DNA from: Phycisphaerales bacterium
GTDB lineage: Bacteria; Planctomycetota; Phycisphaerae; SM23-33
Reading direction: 5' to 3'
DNA length: 5,947 nucleotides
Assembly (NCBI GenBank): GCA_003485185.1
Contig: DNAS01000057.1
Span: forward strand, 6,844 to 12,790
The position numbers and the translations under genes were made by a program. Positions 1 through 5,579 of this stretch are shown piece by piece. Position 1 is the first letter of the stretch. Each line of letters opens with the position of its first letter. The notes below the pieces were generated by a model. It worked only from the letters and a program-made list of their open reading frames with translations, was not told the origin of the DNA and made no database searches.

Positions 1-67
1 ATTGTCAATTGACCATTGTCGATTGACAATTTCTCCACTCTTCACTCACCACTCTCCACTTCTTCCA
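1..67. repeat. Intergenic palindromic repeat plus CT-rich run (copy 1)
   Basis: Bases 1-30 form an imperfect palindrome: reading the reverse complement gives the same sequence at 26 of 30 positions. Its core contains GTCAATTGAC-like units. The reverse complement matches 2668-2697 at 27 of 30 positions, so this is one member of a dispersed family. It continues into a CT-rich stretch (about 32-67) made of repeated CCACT/TCACT units. Such strings sit between genes in planctomycete-like genomes in my recollection. The repeat is cut by the window edge, so its left border is unknown. Function unknown. Confidence 0.7.
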
Positions 68-72
68 ACAGG

Positions 73-101
73 TTGCATCGCCGCGGCGCAGCGGGTATGT
101 T
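73..101 (+). promoter_or_regulatory. Weak candidate promoter for the HAD hydrolase
   Basis: TTGCAT (73-78) and TATGTT (96-101) are separated by 17 bases and lie 35 bases before the start codon. Matches to the sigma-70 consensus are 3/6 and 4/6. The spacer is the GC palindrome CGCCGCGGCG. It is the best-placed pair upstream of the gene, but weak enough to be chance. Confidence 0.3.
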
Positions 102-136
102 CTTTCCGGTTTTTGGGGAGGTGACGACGAGAGATA

Positions 137-883
137 ATGACGGCGCGGATCAAGGGCATCCTGTTCGACCTGGGCGACACGCTGCTGGACTTCGGCAGTG
201 TGGACGTCAACAGCCTGTTCGAGGCCGGCGGAAGGCTCGCCTACGACTACCTGCACGGGCTGAACCTGTCGCTGCCGGGCTTCGAGAAATTCCACCGCCG
301 CCAGCTTCGCGCCATCCGCTGGAACTATTTCAAGAGCCGCGTCACCCGCCGGGAATTCAACTCGCTGGACGTCATCGGGCGGATGGCCACGCGCATGGGG
401 CACGATCTGACGGCAGACCAGATGATCGAGCTGTCGTGGAAGTGGTACGAGCCGCTCAGCCGCTGCGCGACGACCGAGCCGGGCCTGCGGGAACTGCTGG
501 AACGGTTCCGCGACGGGGGGTTGAAGCTCGGGCTGATCTCCAACACGTTCGTGCCGGGCGAAGTGCTCGACCGCCACCTGGAACAGCTGGGGTTGATCGA
601 CCTGCTGCCGGTGCGCGTCTACTCGTGCAACGTGCGATACCGCAAGCCGCACGGGCGGGTTTTCCGGGTGGCGATGAAGCAGGCGGGCCTGCGGGCGGAT
701 GAGACGCTCTTCGTGGGCGATTCGCTCAAGGCCGACATCCTCGGCGCCCGCCGCGCGGGGATGATCGCCGTGTTGAAGGATCCCGCCGGGCGGCACGACG
801 ACGCGAAGATTCGCCCCGCGCACCGCATCCGCAAGCTCGCGGAGCTGGAAGACATCGTCCGGCAGTACAACCGCCCGGAGTGA
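137..883 (+). CDS. HAD-superfamily hydrolase (phosphatase-like)
   Basis: A cytosolic hydrolase of the haloacid dehalogenase superfamily, 248 residues, a normal length for a subfamily I enzyme with an alpha-helical cap. Motif I is FDLGDTLLD (nucleophile D11), motif II is LISNT (S135), the motif III lysine is K170 in YRKPHG, and motif IV is VGDSLKAD (D195, D200). The cap runs roughly from residue 20 to 105. The general-acid Asp expected two residues after the nucleophile is Gly13, with Asp14 next to it; this DxGDT form is widespread in annotated HADs. Substrate cannot be read from the sequence; a phosphate ester is the default guess. A purine-rich stretch with GGGGAGGTGA (115-124) precedes the ATG at a rather long spacing, with GAGAG closer in. 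The gene is monocistronic in view and converges on the mini-ORF at 887-985. A long antisense frame covers it but has no family signature. Confidence 0.9.
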   Translation: MTARIKGILFDLGDTLLDFGSVDVNSLFEAGGRLAYDYLHGLNLSLPGFEKFHRRQLRAIRWNYFKSRVTRREFNSLDVIGRMATRMGHDLTADQMIELSWKWYEPLSRCATTEPGLRELLERFRDGGLKLGLISNTFVPGEVLDRHLEQLGLIDLLPVRVYSCNVRYRKPHGRVFRVAMKQAGLRADETLFVGDSLKADILGARRAGMIAVLKDPAGRHDDAKIRPAHRIRKLAELEDIVRQYNRPE

Positions 884-886
884 ATC

Positions 887-985
887 TCAGACCAGGATGC
901 AGGCGGCCGCCAGCAACATCGCCGCGCCCACAGCCAGCACCGCCACTTCCGCCACGTCGTGCGCGATTCCCAGGATGGATTGCAT
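887..985 (-). CDS. 32-residue hydrophobic mini-protein, candidate membrane peptide
   Basis: A short reading frame below normal gene-calling limits. It starts at ATG 985 and ends at a TGA (887-889), only three bases from the HAD stop codon, so the two genes converge tail to tail. AAGGAG (complement of 992-997) sits six bases before the ATG, the best Shine-Dalgarno match in the window, and is the main reason for calling it. The product begins MQSILGIAHDVAEVAV and from about residue 8 to 32 is almost entirely Ala, Val, Leu, Ile and Gly, enough for one membrane helix, with a single Asp and Glu near its start and one Cys near the end. I recognise no family. It could be a membrane-bound small protein, a toxin-like peptide, or a chance frame in alanine-rich GC-rich DNA. 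No clear promoter was seen upstream on the minus strand. Confidence 0.5.
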   Translation of the reverse strand: MQSILGIAHDVAEVAVLAVGAAMLLAAACILV

Positions 986-1186
986 GATCGGCTCCTTGGC
1001 CGCACGAATTGTCGCGCGTCTGGTGAACGTATCGACGAGTCGGGCTCGCAAACTTGAGGACGGGATCGCGATCGTCGATGGCGGTTAGCCCTTGAGGGAA
1101 ATGGGGTTATGCTCGCATTGCGGCAGAACGCGCCCGCCGCAACCGCTTGGGGTTTCGCCAAGCCGCGGGCACAGCATATGGCGGTT

Positions 1187-1252
1187 CGCGGGTATGGCGT
1201 GAGGGGCCACGCCGAGAAATTCCGCAAAAATCCACGCCTCGCCATACGCGCG
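1187..1252. repeat. Inverted repeat with 13-base arms
   Basis: CGCGGGTATGGCG (1187-1199) pairs with CGCCATACGCGCG (1240-1252) at 12 of 13 positions, with 40 bases between. Inside, CCACGCC occurs twice (1207-1213 and 1233-1239). GGCGTG (1196-1201) can pair with the first copy in a local hairpin, which would compete with the long stem. There is no T-run next to it. It may be an RNA structure or an old repeat element; nothing decides. Confidence 0.5.
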
Positions 1253-1295
1253 GTTTCCCCAGAATCCCGTCCTATCGACAACGCGGACAGAAAGA

Positions 1296-1384
1296 GAGCG
1301 GGATTCCACGGATCCGAAGGATTCACAGGAAGGTTTTCGTGATTGGAAAATCCGTGGAATCGCAGGAATCCCGAAATCCCGCTC
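1296..1384. repeat. Nested inverted repeat of ATCCGTGGAATC type
   Basis: GATTCCACGGAT (1302-1313) has a perfect 12-base reverse complement at 1350-1361. GAGCGGGATT (1296-1305) has a perfect 10-base reverse complement at 1375-1384, so the pairings nest, sharing bases on the left. GAATCCCG also occurs directly at 1262-1269 and 1366-1373. The wording (CACGGATCC, AATCCGTGGAATC) resembles dispersed intergenic repeats I recall from planctomycete-like genomes. It lies about 30 bases past the stop of the minus-strand peptidase gene, so it may mark or protect the end of that transcript. Confidence 0.6.
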
Positions 1385-1414
1385 CGCTGTTTCCTTGCGA
1401 AAGCGCCGCGCGTT

Positions 1415-2401
1415 TCAACGAATGCGGATGCGCCGTCGCGGGCGGAGGATCAGCACCGCGCCCAGTGCCGTGATGGCGATGCTGGCCGGCTCAGGGATGA
1501 TGGCGATGATGTAGCCCACGTCGCCGACGGGGTAGTAGTCGATGTCGCCGTCGTAGAAGTCGTTGTACCACGCGTAGTAGTTGTGCCCGGCAAATGCGGT
1601 GGGCCCCCGCGTGGCGTCGGTGTAGGTGTTCACGTCGCCGGTGGCGCTGAAGTCCGCGTCGCGGTCGGAATCGGTGCAGGAGAACGTCGCGCCCGCGCCG
1701 ATCGTCTGGATCGTCAGCGCGTGCCCGCCGGAGTGCCAATAGTTCGTGCCGTCAAAAGACAGCGGCCACATGCCCAGGCCCACCTGCCAGCCCGCGGCGA
1801 GATAGGCAGCCACTTCCGTCCGCGGGTTCCAGTCCTCCCAGGCATACATGCCGTCGGTGTAGTGGACGGTGCTGCTGCGCCAGTGGATCTCAACGGTCAT
1901 TCCGGCAGCTACCGTTGGATTCTGGCTCATCCAATATTGGATGACGTCCTCCTGGAGCCCACCCTCGTCCCACGTGAGAGTGCCGCCCGTGGTGGGAACG
2001 CCGTTGAGGGCGTACTGGTTGTACAGGGCGGCCGCGTCGGAAATCACGCCGAGCTGCTGGAGCATGTTGCAGCCGGAAGCCATCCAGCACGAGTTGTCCG
2101 TCCCACTGGTCGCATTCGTCCAGGACGGGTCGGCCGTGTCGCCGAACGGTTCGCCCGGATCGTGCGCGCCGTTGCTGTTGAGATCGTCGTAGTAGTTCGT
2201 GCCCCATCCGCCGGCGCCGCCGTGCGACTTGTCCACGTCGCTGTAGCCCAGCACGCGCGGCGAGAGCGGTTCGCCCGACACGAGCCCGGCCGTGCCCGCA
2301 TCCACCACGGCGACGTTTCCCGCACGCGCCGTCGGCGCGAGACAGATCACCAGAAGGAACGCAAAGACGGAACCCCTCCCAACCGTGGTCGTGGCGCTCA
2401 T
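1415..2401 (-). CDS. PEP-CTERM-anchored, IdeS/Mac-1-like cysteine peptidase (predicted)
   Basis: An exported protein of 328 residues. An N-terminal signal peptide (hydrophobic FAFLLVICLAP, cleavage likely after ARA, residue 27) and a C-terminal sorting tail (PEP at 303-305, a hydrophobic stretch to about 319, then RPRRRIRIR) mark a PEP-CTERM protein handled by an exosortase. Residues 72-84 (DDLNSNGAHDPGE) resemble a calcium-binding loop. The core looks like a papain-fold peptidase: NSCWMASGCNML gives Cys105, SGGHALTIQ gives His227, and CTDSD gives Asp244/Asp246. From memory, streptococcal IdeS uses Cys, His and two Asp in a TDSD motif about 22 residues after the His; here the gap is 17. Start chosen at 2401 because the signal peptide begins there and AAAGGA lies eight bases upstream; the frame stays open to an ATG at 2569 with an Arg-rich extension. 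PEP-CTERM tail is certain; peptidase activity is inferred. Confidence 0.85.
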   Translation of the reverse strand: MSATTTVGRGSVFAFLLVICLAPTARAGNVAVVDAGTAGLVSGEPLSPRVLGYSDVDKSHGGAGGWGTNYYDDLNSNGAHDPGEPFGDTADPSWTNATSGTDNSCWMASGCNMLQQLGVISDAAALYNQYALNGVPTTGGTLTWDEGGLQEDVIQYWMSQNPTVAAGMTVEIHWRSSTVHYTDGMYAWEDWNPRTEVAAYLAAGWQVGLGMWPLSFDGTNYWHSGGHALTIQTIGAGATFSCTDSDRDADFSATGDVNTYTDATRGPTAFAGHNYYAWYNDFYDGDIDYYPVGDVGYIIAIIPEPASIAITALGAVLILRPRRRIRIR

Positions 2402-2531
2402 TCCTTTTTTCCTTTCAGCCGGAGGCTCGCCCGGCCGGCACGCTTTGTCACCGCGGCGGCGCCGATGCGCGAAACACGAGCGCCATCCACAGGAGCGTGA
2501 GCGGTACAGCAGGAAATGAGCGGTTTCCCTC

Positions 2532-2557
2532 GGCCGGCGGATAAGCGTCCGCCGACC
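2532..2557 (-). promoter_or_regulatory. Leader hairpin of the PEP-CTERM gene
   Basis: Ten-base arms (2532-2541 and 2548-2557) pair at nine positions around a six-base loop, with GGCGGA/TCCGCC at the tip. On the minus strand it falls about ten bases after the predicted transcript start and 130 bases before the ribosome binding site. No T-run follows on either strand, so it is not a standard terminator; it may stabilise the 5' end of the message. Confidence 0.45.
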
Positions 2558-2574
2558 CTCCACCTTCATGGCTT

Positions 2575-2580
2575 ATTATA
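2575..2580 (-). promoter_or_regulatory. Consensus -10 box for the PEP-CTERM gene
   Basis: The minus strand reads TATAAT here, a perfect sigma-70 -10 hexamer standing out in GC-rich DNA. The bases 17-18 upstream (TTCGTC-like) are a poor -35. Transcription would start near 2568 and give a leader of about 167 bases before the chosen start codon at 2401. Confidence 0.5.
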
Positions 2581-2667
2581 CGGCGGAATCCGGGTTTGGA
2601 CGAACGGAAAATGCCCAAAAGACAGGGATCCGGGACCAGGGAATGGGGGGGAGGACTCGGCCTTCCA

Positions 2668-2697
2668 ATTATCAATCGACAATTGTCAATTGACAAC
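2668..2697. repeat. Intergenic palindromic repeat (copy 2)
   Basis: A 30-base element containing the perfect palindrome GTCAATTGAC (2686-2695). It matches the reverse complement of bases 1-30 at 27 of 30 positions. It begins seven bases past the stop codon of the kinase gene, so it could form a 3' structure in that transcript. Function unknown. Confidence 0.75.
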
Positions 2698-2704
2698 TTC
2701 CCCC

Positions 2705-3538
2705 TCATCCCCGCCAGGTTTCTTTTTCGGGCTGGCGATGGTCTTCGAGCGTGGCGGTGGGGCTTTCCAGGCGTCCGCTGCGGTACTGCGCGCGGAGGAA
2801 CCATCGGCGCAGGGCCCGCCAGGGGTCGGTGAGCCTGCGGTGGAGGGTGTGCAGCCAGCCGCGACGGCGCGACAGGGCGTCTTCCTCGGACGTCAGCTCG
2901 CCCGGGACCAGGCGGCGCTTGTGCTTGTAGAGATGGTACAGGTCGCTCCGCTGGAGATACGCCACGACGGACCGCAGGATCGCCCGCAGCGGCCAGGGCC
3001 AGTCGTCGCGCCGGCGGACGGAAATCTGGTAGTCGATCAGGTACGCCTCGCCCGCGTCAGTGACGAGGATGTTGGATCGCTTGTTGGCGTCGGCGTAGCC
3101 GATGCCGCGGGCGTGGATCGTGTCGAACAGCGTCCGCAGGCGATCGAACAGTCCCGCCGGCGGCGCGTCGAGGTGGTCCAGCGGGCGGGCGTCGATGTAT
3201 TCCACGGCGTAGCCGGCCGGGGCAAACTCCCCTGCCCAGCGCGGCACGCCCCGAACGCCCGCCATCGCGGCGTAGAGGTCCCGCTCGTGGGCGCGGAGCA
3301 GTTCGGACAGCCAGAGGCACGGCAGCCCGCAAAACGGCTGCGTCCGCCCGAACTTGACCACCACGCGCCGCAGCGCGTCCGCCCCGCGTGCCGAGGCCAG
3401 CTCGTACAGGCAGGTGGCGGCAAAGAAATCGTGCTTAAAGACCTTCTCCAGGCGGTAGCGCCCGCCGGGCAGGTCCACCCAGGCGGGCGGACGATGCGGA
3501 AGGGCGAACATCTGCGTGTTGGCGCGGCGAGTCTTCAT
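2705..3538 (-). CDS. RIO/WaaP-like (lipopolysaccharide-kinase type) protein kinase
   Basis: A 277-residue protein-kinase-fold protein without membrane segments or signal peptide. RRVVVKFGR carries the ATP-binding lysine (K62), EYIDARPL (113-120) fits the hinge, YADANKRSNILV holds the catalytic Asp150 and metal-binding Asn156, and LIDYQ has Asp169 in place of the DFG Asp. The short loop and IDYQ motif are typical of the RIO/WaaP/Kdo-kinase group rather than classical Ser/Thr kinases. The canonical catalytic-loop His is Tyr148. The C-terminal 70 residues are Arg/Trp-rich and helical-looking. Substrate unknown: protein, lipopolysaccharide sugar or small molecule are all possible. Start set at ATG 3538; the frame is open 24 codons further, but that extension (MISVIELLYFEL...) is translated from the inverted repeat and so unlikely to be real. 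The ribosome binding site is weak (GAGAA). It follows pyrF on the same strand after 115 bases and may share its transcript. Confidence 0.8.
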   Translation of the reverse strand: MKTRRANTQMFALPHRPPAWVDLPGGRYRLEKVFKHDFFAATCLYELASARGADALRRVVVKFGRTQPFCGLPCLWLSELLRAHERDLYAAMAGVRGVPRWAGEFAPAGYAVEYIDARPLDHLDAPPAGLFDRLRTLFDTIHARGIGYADANKRSNILVTDAGEAYLIDYQISVRRRDDWPWPLRAILRSVVAYLQRSDLYHLYKHKRRLVPGELTSEEDALSRRRGWLHTLHRRLTDPWRALRRWFLRAQYRSGRLESPTATLEDHRQPEKETWRG

Positions 3539-3555
3539 GATGTTCTCGAAAAACA

Positions 3556-3650
3556 GGTCGGAGTACGTAGGTCGGAGTTCGAAGTAAAGAAGTTCGATTA
3601 CGGAGATCAACCTGCGCCCTTCTACGAACTACGAACTTCGACCTCCGACC
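3556..3650. repeat. Inverted repeat between pyrF and the kinase gene
   Basis: GGTCGGAGTTCGAAGT (3570-3585) pairs with 3635-3650 at 15 of 16 positions, and further AGTTCG/CGAACT pairing continues inward with a bulge. GGTCGGAGT also occurs directly at 3556-3564. The right arm ends three bases from the pyrF stop. The wording (TTCGAAGT, ACGAACTACGAACTTCGACC) matches a kind of intergenic repeat seen in related genomes. There is no T-run, so it is more likely a repeat element or processing site than a classical terminator. Confidence 0.7.
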
Positions 3651-3653
3651 TTC

Positions 3654-4553
3654 TTATGCCTTTCCCACCGCGCGGGCGATGTCGACGGCAAAGGCGCGGG
3701 CCGCTCGTCCGACGGCCTGCTTCCAATCCATTCCGGCGTACTGCTTGTCGCGATGGGCGAAGATAACCGACCGGCTGGCGTTGACGATCGCGCCGGCGCC
3801 GTCGGCCTGGAAGCTCGCGGCGCAATCCGACGCGGACGCTCCCTGCGCGCCATATCCGGGCACGAGGAAGATCTGCCGCGGCATCAGGCGGCGAAGCTTT
3901 CGCGCCTCGTCCGGCCAGGTGGCCCCCACCACCGCGCCCACGCTGCTGTACCCGCGCGAGCCCACGAGCCCCGTGCCGTCGCCCAGGGCGGCCACCATCT
4001 CCGCGACGTGCTCGTAGAGTTTCTTTCCCGACGCGTCGGCGAAGTCCTGGACGGCCGGCGCCGAGGGGTTGCTCGTCCGCACCAGCACGAACACGCCCTT
4101 GCCCTCGGCGCGGCAGACCTTCAGGAACGGTTCGATGCCGTCGGCGCCGAGATACCCGTTGACGGTGACGGCGTCGGCCCCGCCGGGCCCGGACAGGTGG
4201 GCGTCGGCGTAAGCCTCCGCGGTCGATCCGATGTCGTTGCGCTTCACATCGCCCAGGACCAGCAGGCCGAGTTTCTTCGCGTATCCGACCAGGTGGATGT
4301 ACGCCGCCACGCCCGGCGCGCCGAGCTTCTCGAAGTACGCCGACTGCGGCTTGACGGCCGGCACGATCGGCGCGACCACTTCCAGCAGCTCGCGCCCCCA
4401 GAGGCGGACGGCCTCGGCCTGGGCGGTCTGCCCCCGGCAGTCCAGCTGGAAGTCCTCCGGCAGATGCTCGACGCGCGGGTCGAGCCCCACGCACACCGGA
4501 GAGCCCTTGGCCTCGACGGCCTCCAGAAGCCTGTCCGCAAAGTTGTCGGTCAT
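3654..4553 (-). CDS. pyrF: Orotidine 5'-phosphate decarboxylase, type 2
   Basis: Catalyses the last step of UMP synthesis, decarboxylating orotidine 5'-phosphate in the cytosol. At 299 residues it fits the longer type 2 family rather than the ~240-residue type 1. All landmarks are present: VCVGLDPR (20-27), VKPQSAYFE with K68, the catalytic DVKRND (D102, K104, D107), VTVNGYLG (129-136), LVRTSNPS (157-164), the phosphate-gripping VPGYGAQG (231-238), and NASRSVIFA with R261. Start chosen at ATG 4553 because GAGGAG lies eight bases upstream; an earlier in-frame ATG seven codons up would overrun that site. No other pyr genes are in view. It is transcribed divergently from the ATPase operon. Confidence 0.97.
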   Translation of the reverse strand: MTDNFADRLLEAVEAKGSPVCVGLDPRVEHLPEDFQLDCRGQTAQAEAVRLWGRELLEVVAPIVPAVKPQSAYFEKLGAPGVAAYIHLVGYAKKLGLLVLGDVKRNDIGSTAEAYADAHLSGPGGADAVTVNGYLGADGIEPFLKVCRAEGKGVFVLVRTSNPSAPAVQDFADASGKKLYEHVAEMVAALGDGTGLVGSRGYSSVGAVVGATWPDEARKLRRLMPRQIFLVPGYGAQGASASDCAASFQADGAGAIVNASRSVIFAHRDKQYAGMDWKQAVGRAARAFAVDIARAVGKA

Positions 4554-4583
4554 AGGATTCTCTCTCCTCGTCAATTTTCATTC

Positions 4584-4612
4584 TTTGTAGCAGATTGGCG
4601 GTTTCGCGTCGA
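4584..4612 (-). promoter_or_regulatory. Tentative pyrF promoter
   Basis: On the minus strand TCGACG (4607-4612) and TACAAA (4584-4589) are 17 bases apart, each about 4/6 matches, with the start point expected near 4577 ahead of the GAGGAG site. Weak, but it is the only reasonable pair in the gap. Confidence 0.25.
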
Positions 4613-4631
4613 GTAAACGATGCCGCGCATC

Positions 4632-4660
4632 TTGCCAAACCCTGAAGACATGCATATCTT
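4632..4660 (+). promoter_or_regulatory. Promoter of the ATPase/STAS operon, possibly leaderless
   Basis: TTGCCA (4632-4637), a 17-base spacer and TATCTT (4655-4660) make a good sigma-70 promoter (4/6 and 4/6 matches with ideal spacing). Start of transcription is expected about seven bases past the -10, which is the A of the ATG at 4667. No Shine-Dalgarno sequence precedes that ATG, which fits a leaderless message. Confidence 0.5.
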
Positions 4661-4666
4661 TAAGCC

Positions 4667-5578
4667 ATGTCAACCCTCATGCTTCCCCATACGCTCAACG
4701 TTGTGGACCTGATGTCTGCCCTGCAACGAGAAGAGCTTTCGGGAGACGAAATCGTTATCGACTTTTTGCCTCTTACGTTCGCACCTCCTCAGGGAATGGC
4801 CTCCTTGGCGTGCCTGATGGACAGTTGGTTGTACGAGGGTAAACGGTTGACGTTGAAAGATGCGCCCTGGTGTAAGCCTTTCGAGTACTTACAGCGCATG
4901 AATTTCTTTCAACTCTTCAACGTCTTCACGAATGAACGTTTCACTCGCCATGCACAAAAAGGTCGGTTTGCGGCGATGGATGAAGTATGCGAAGGGAGGG
5001 AAGCCAAGAAAATCGCCACAAATTTGGCCAACAGTATTATCCGGGATCCCGTTTTAGAGATCGTGAAATCAGATTTGAACAATTGTTTGTACGAAAGCAT
5101 CAACAATATTCTGGATCACGCGGGTTTGAAGACAGGAAGGCGTGGTTTTGCTGCGGCACAATCGTATCGAAAAGGGAGGGCGGATCGCAAATTCGTCATA
5201 GCCATTGTGGATTCCGGGCGAGGTATCGCAAATGCCCTTCGAGACAATTCCCGTCTTTCCGTTCCCGACGATCGAACAGCGTTGGACTTGGCTTGCCAAC
5301 CTGGCGTAACCGGCGCCGAAGGAATCAAGAACGAGTTCGGAGACCCACGAAACGTCGGACAAGGGCTGTATCAGATAGACCAGATTGCGGAGTTCACACA
5401 GGGTAGCTTCGTACTCTGTTCCGGAAAATCCCGGCGTGAGCGCACAGCTGGGCAGGTCGAGATATCCGAACCATTTTGGTATTGGCAAGGTACAATGGTT
5501 GTTGTTACGTTGACATATTCAGGCATACGGCGCTACATTGATACCCTGAAGGGTGCGGGCAAAATCCGGTTGGCTTGA
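4667..5578 (+). CDS. GHKL-family ATPase with STAS-like N-terminal domain
   Basis: A soluble 303-residue protein. The C-terminal half is a histidine-kinase/Hsp90-type ATP-binding domain: N box with E143, N147 and H151 (ESINNILDH), G1 box VDSGRG (D182, G184, G186), and G2 box NVGQGLYQI (229-237), followed by the closing strands ending at about 283. The first 90 residues read like a STAS fold: IVIDFLPLTF strand, then QGMASLACLMDSWLYEGKRLTL, then LQRMNFFQLF. There is no His phosphoacceptor domain or sensor, so it is not an ordinary two-component kinase; an anti-sigma-type serine kinase or a nucleotide-driven switch is more likely. First gene of an operon with the STAS-like gene one base after its stop. 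It has no ribosome binding site, and its lower GC and mixed codon use differ from pyrF. An alternative in-frame ATG lies at 4679. Function of the pair is inferred. Confidence 0.85.
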   Translation: MSTLMLPHTLNVVDLMSALQREELSGDEIVIDFLPLTFAPPQGMASLACLMDSWLYEGKRLTLKDAPWCKPFEYLQRMNFFQLFNVFTNERFTRHAQKGRFAAMDEVCEGREAKKIATNLANSIIRDPVLEIVKSDLNNCLYESINNILDHAGLKTGRRGFAAAQSYRKGRADRKFVIAIVDSGRGIANALRDNSRLSVPDDRTALDLACQPGVTGAEGIKNEFGDPRNVGQGLYQIDQIAEFTQGSFVLCSGKSRRERTAGQVEISEPFWYWQGTMVVVTLTYSGIRRYIDTLKGAGKIRLA

Positions 5579-5579
5579 C

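Larger units (their letters stand above)
986..1414. other. Intergenic stretch without convincing genes, rich in inverted repeats
   Basis: Apart from the mini-ORF ribosome binding site at its left end, I see no supported gene on either strand. Short open frames exist (for example a 74-residue minus-strand one at 1085-1309), but they run through the inverted repeats, lack a ribosome binding site and match no motif. The content is two sets of inverted repeats, at 1187-1252 and 1296-1384, described separately. No hairpin followed by a T-run, so no classic intrinsic terminator for either flanking gene. Confidence 0.6.

Noticed and set aside
1..67. Possible CRISPR or tandem-repeat array
   Set aside because: Units are short and irregular, with no uniform repeat-spacer pattern.
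5..823. 272-codon open frame on the minus strand opposite the HAD gene
   Set aside because: It mirrors the HAD codons in GC-rich DNA, its first residues come from the repeat at 1-67 on the other end, and it has no domain motif or ribosome binding site.
897..1088. 63-codon plus-strand frame after the HAD gene
   Set aside because: No ribosome binding site and Ala/Ser/Thr-rich composition. It is antisense to the better-supported mini-ORF.
1187..1384. Intrinsic terminators for the flanking genes
   Set aside because: Stems are present but loops are long and no T-run follows on either strand.
1343..2500. 385-codon plus-strand frame over the peptidase gene
   Set aside because: Val/Arg/Ala-rich translation typical of an antisense shadow. 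The opposite strand has a signal peptide, PEP-CTERM tail and catalytic motifs.
2448..2804. 118-codon minus-strand frame through copy 2 of the palindromic repeat
   Set aside because: Much of it is translated repeat (LSIDN-type peptide), and it bridges the kinase end and the peptidase leader without any signal.
2516..3766. 416-codon plus-strand frame over the kinase gene
   Set aside because: It crosses two repeats and the end of pyrF, has biased composition, and the opposite strand carries clear kinase motifs.
3622..4638. 338-codon minus-strand frame overlapping pyrF
   Set aside because: A frame-shifted shadow of pyrF, Arg/Gly-rich, ending in repeat-derived sequence.
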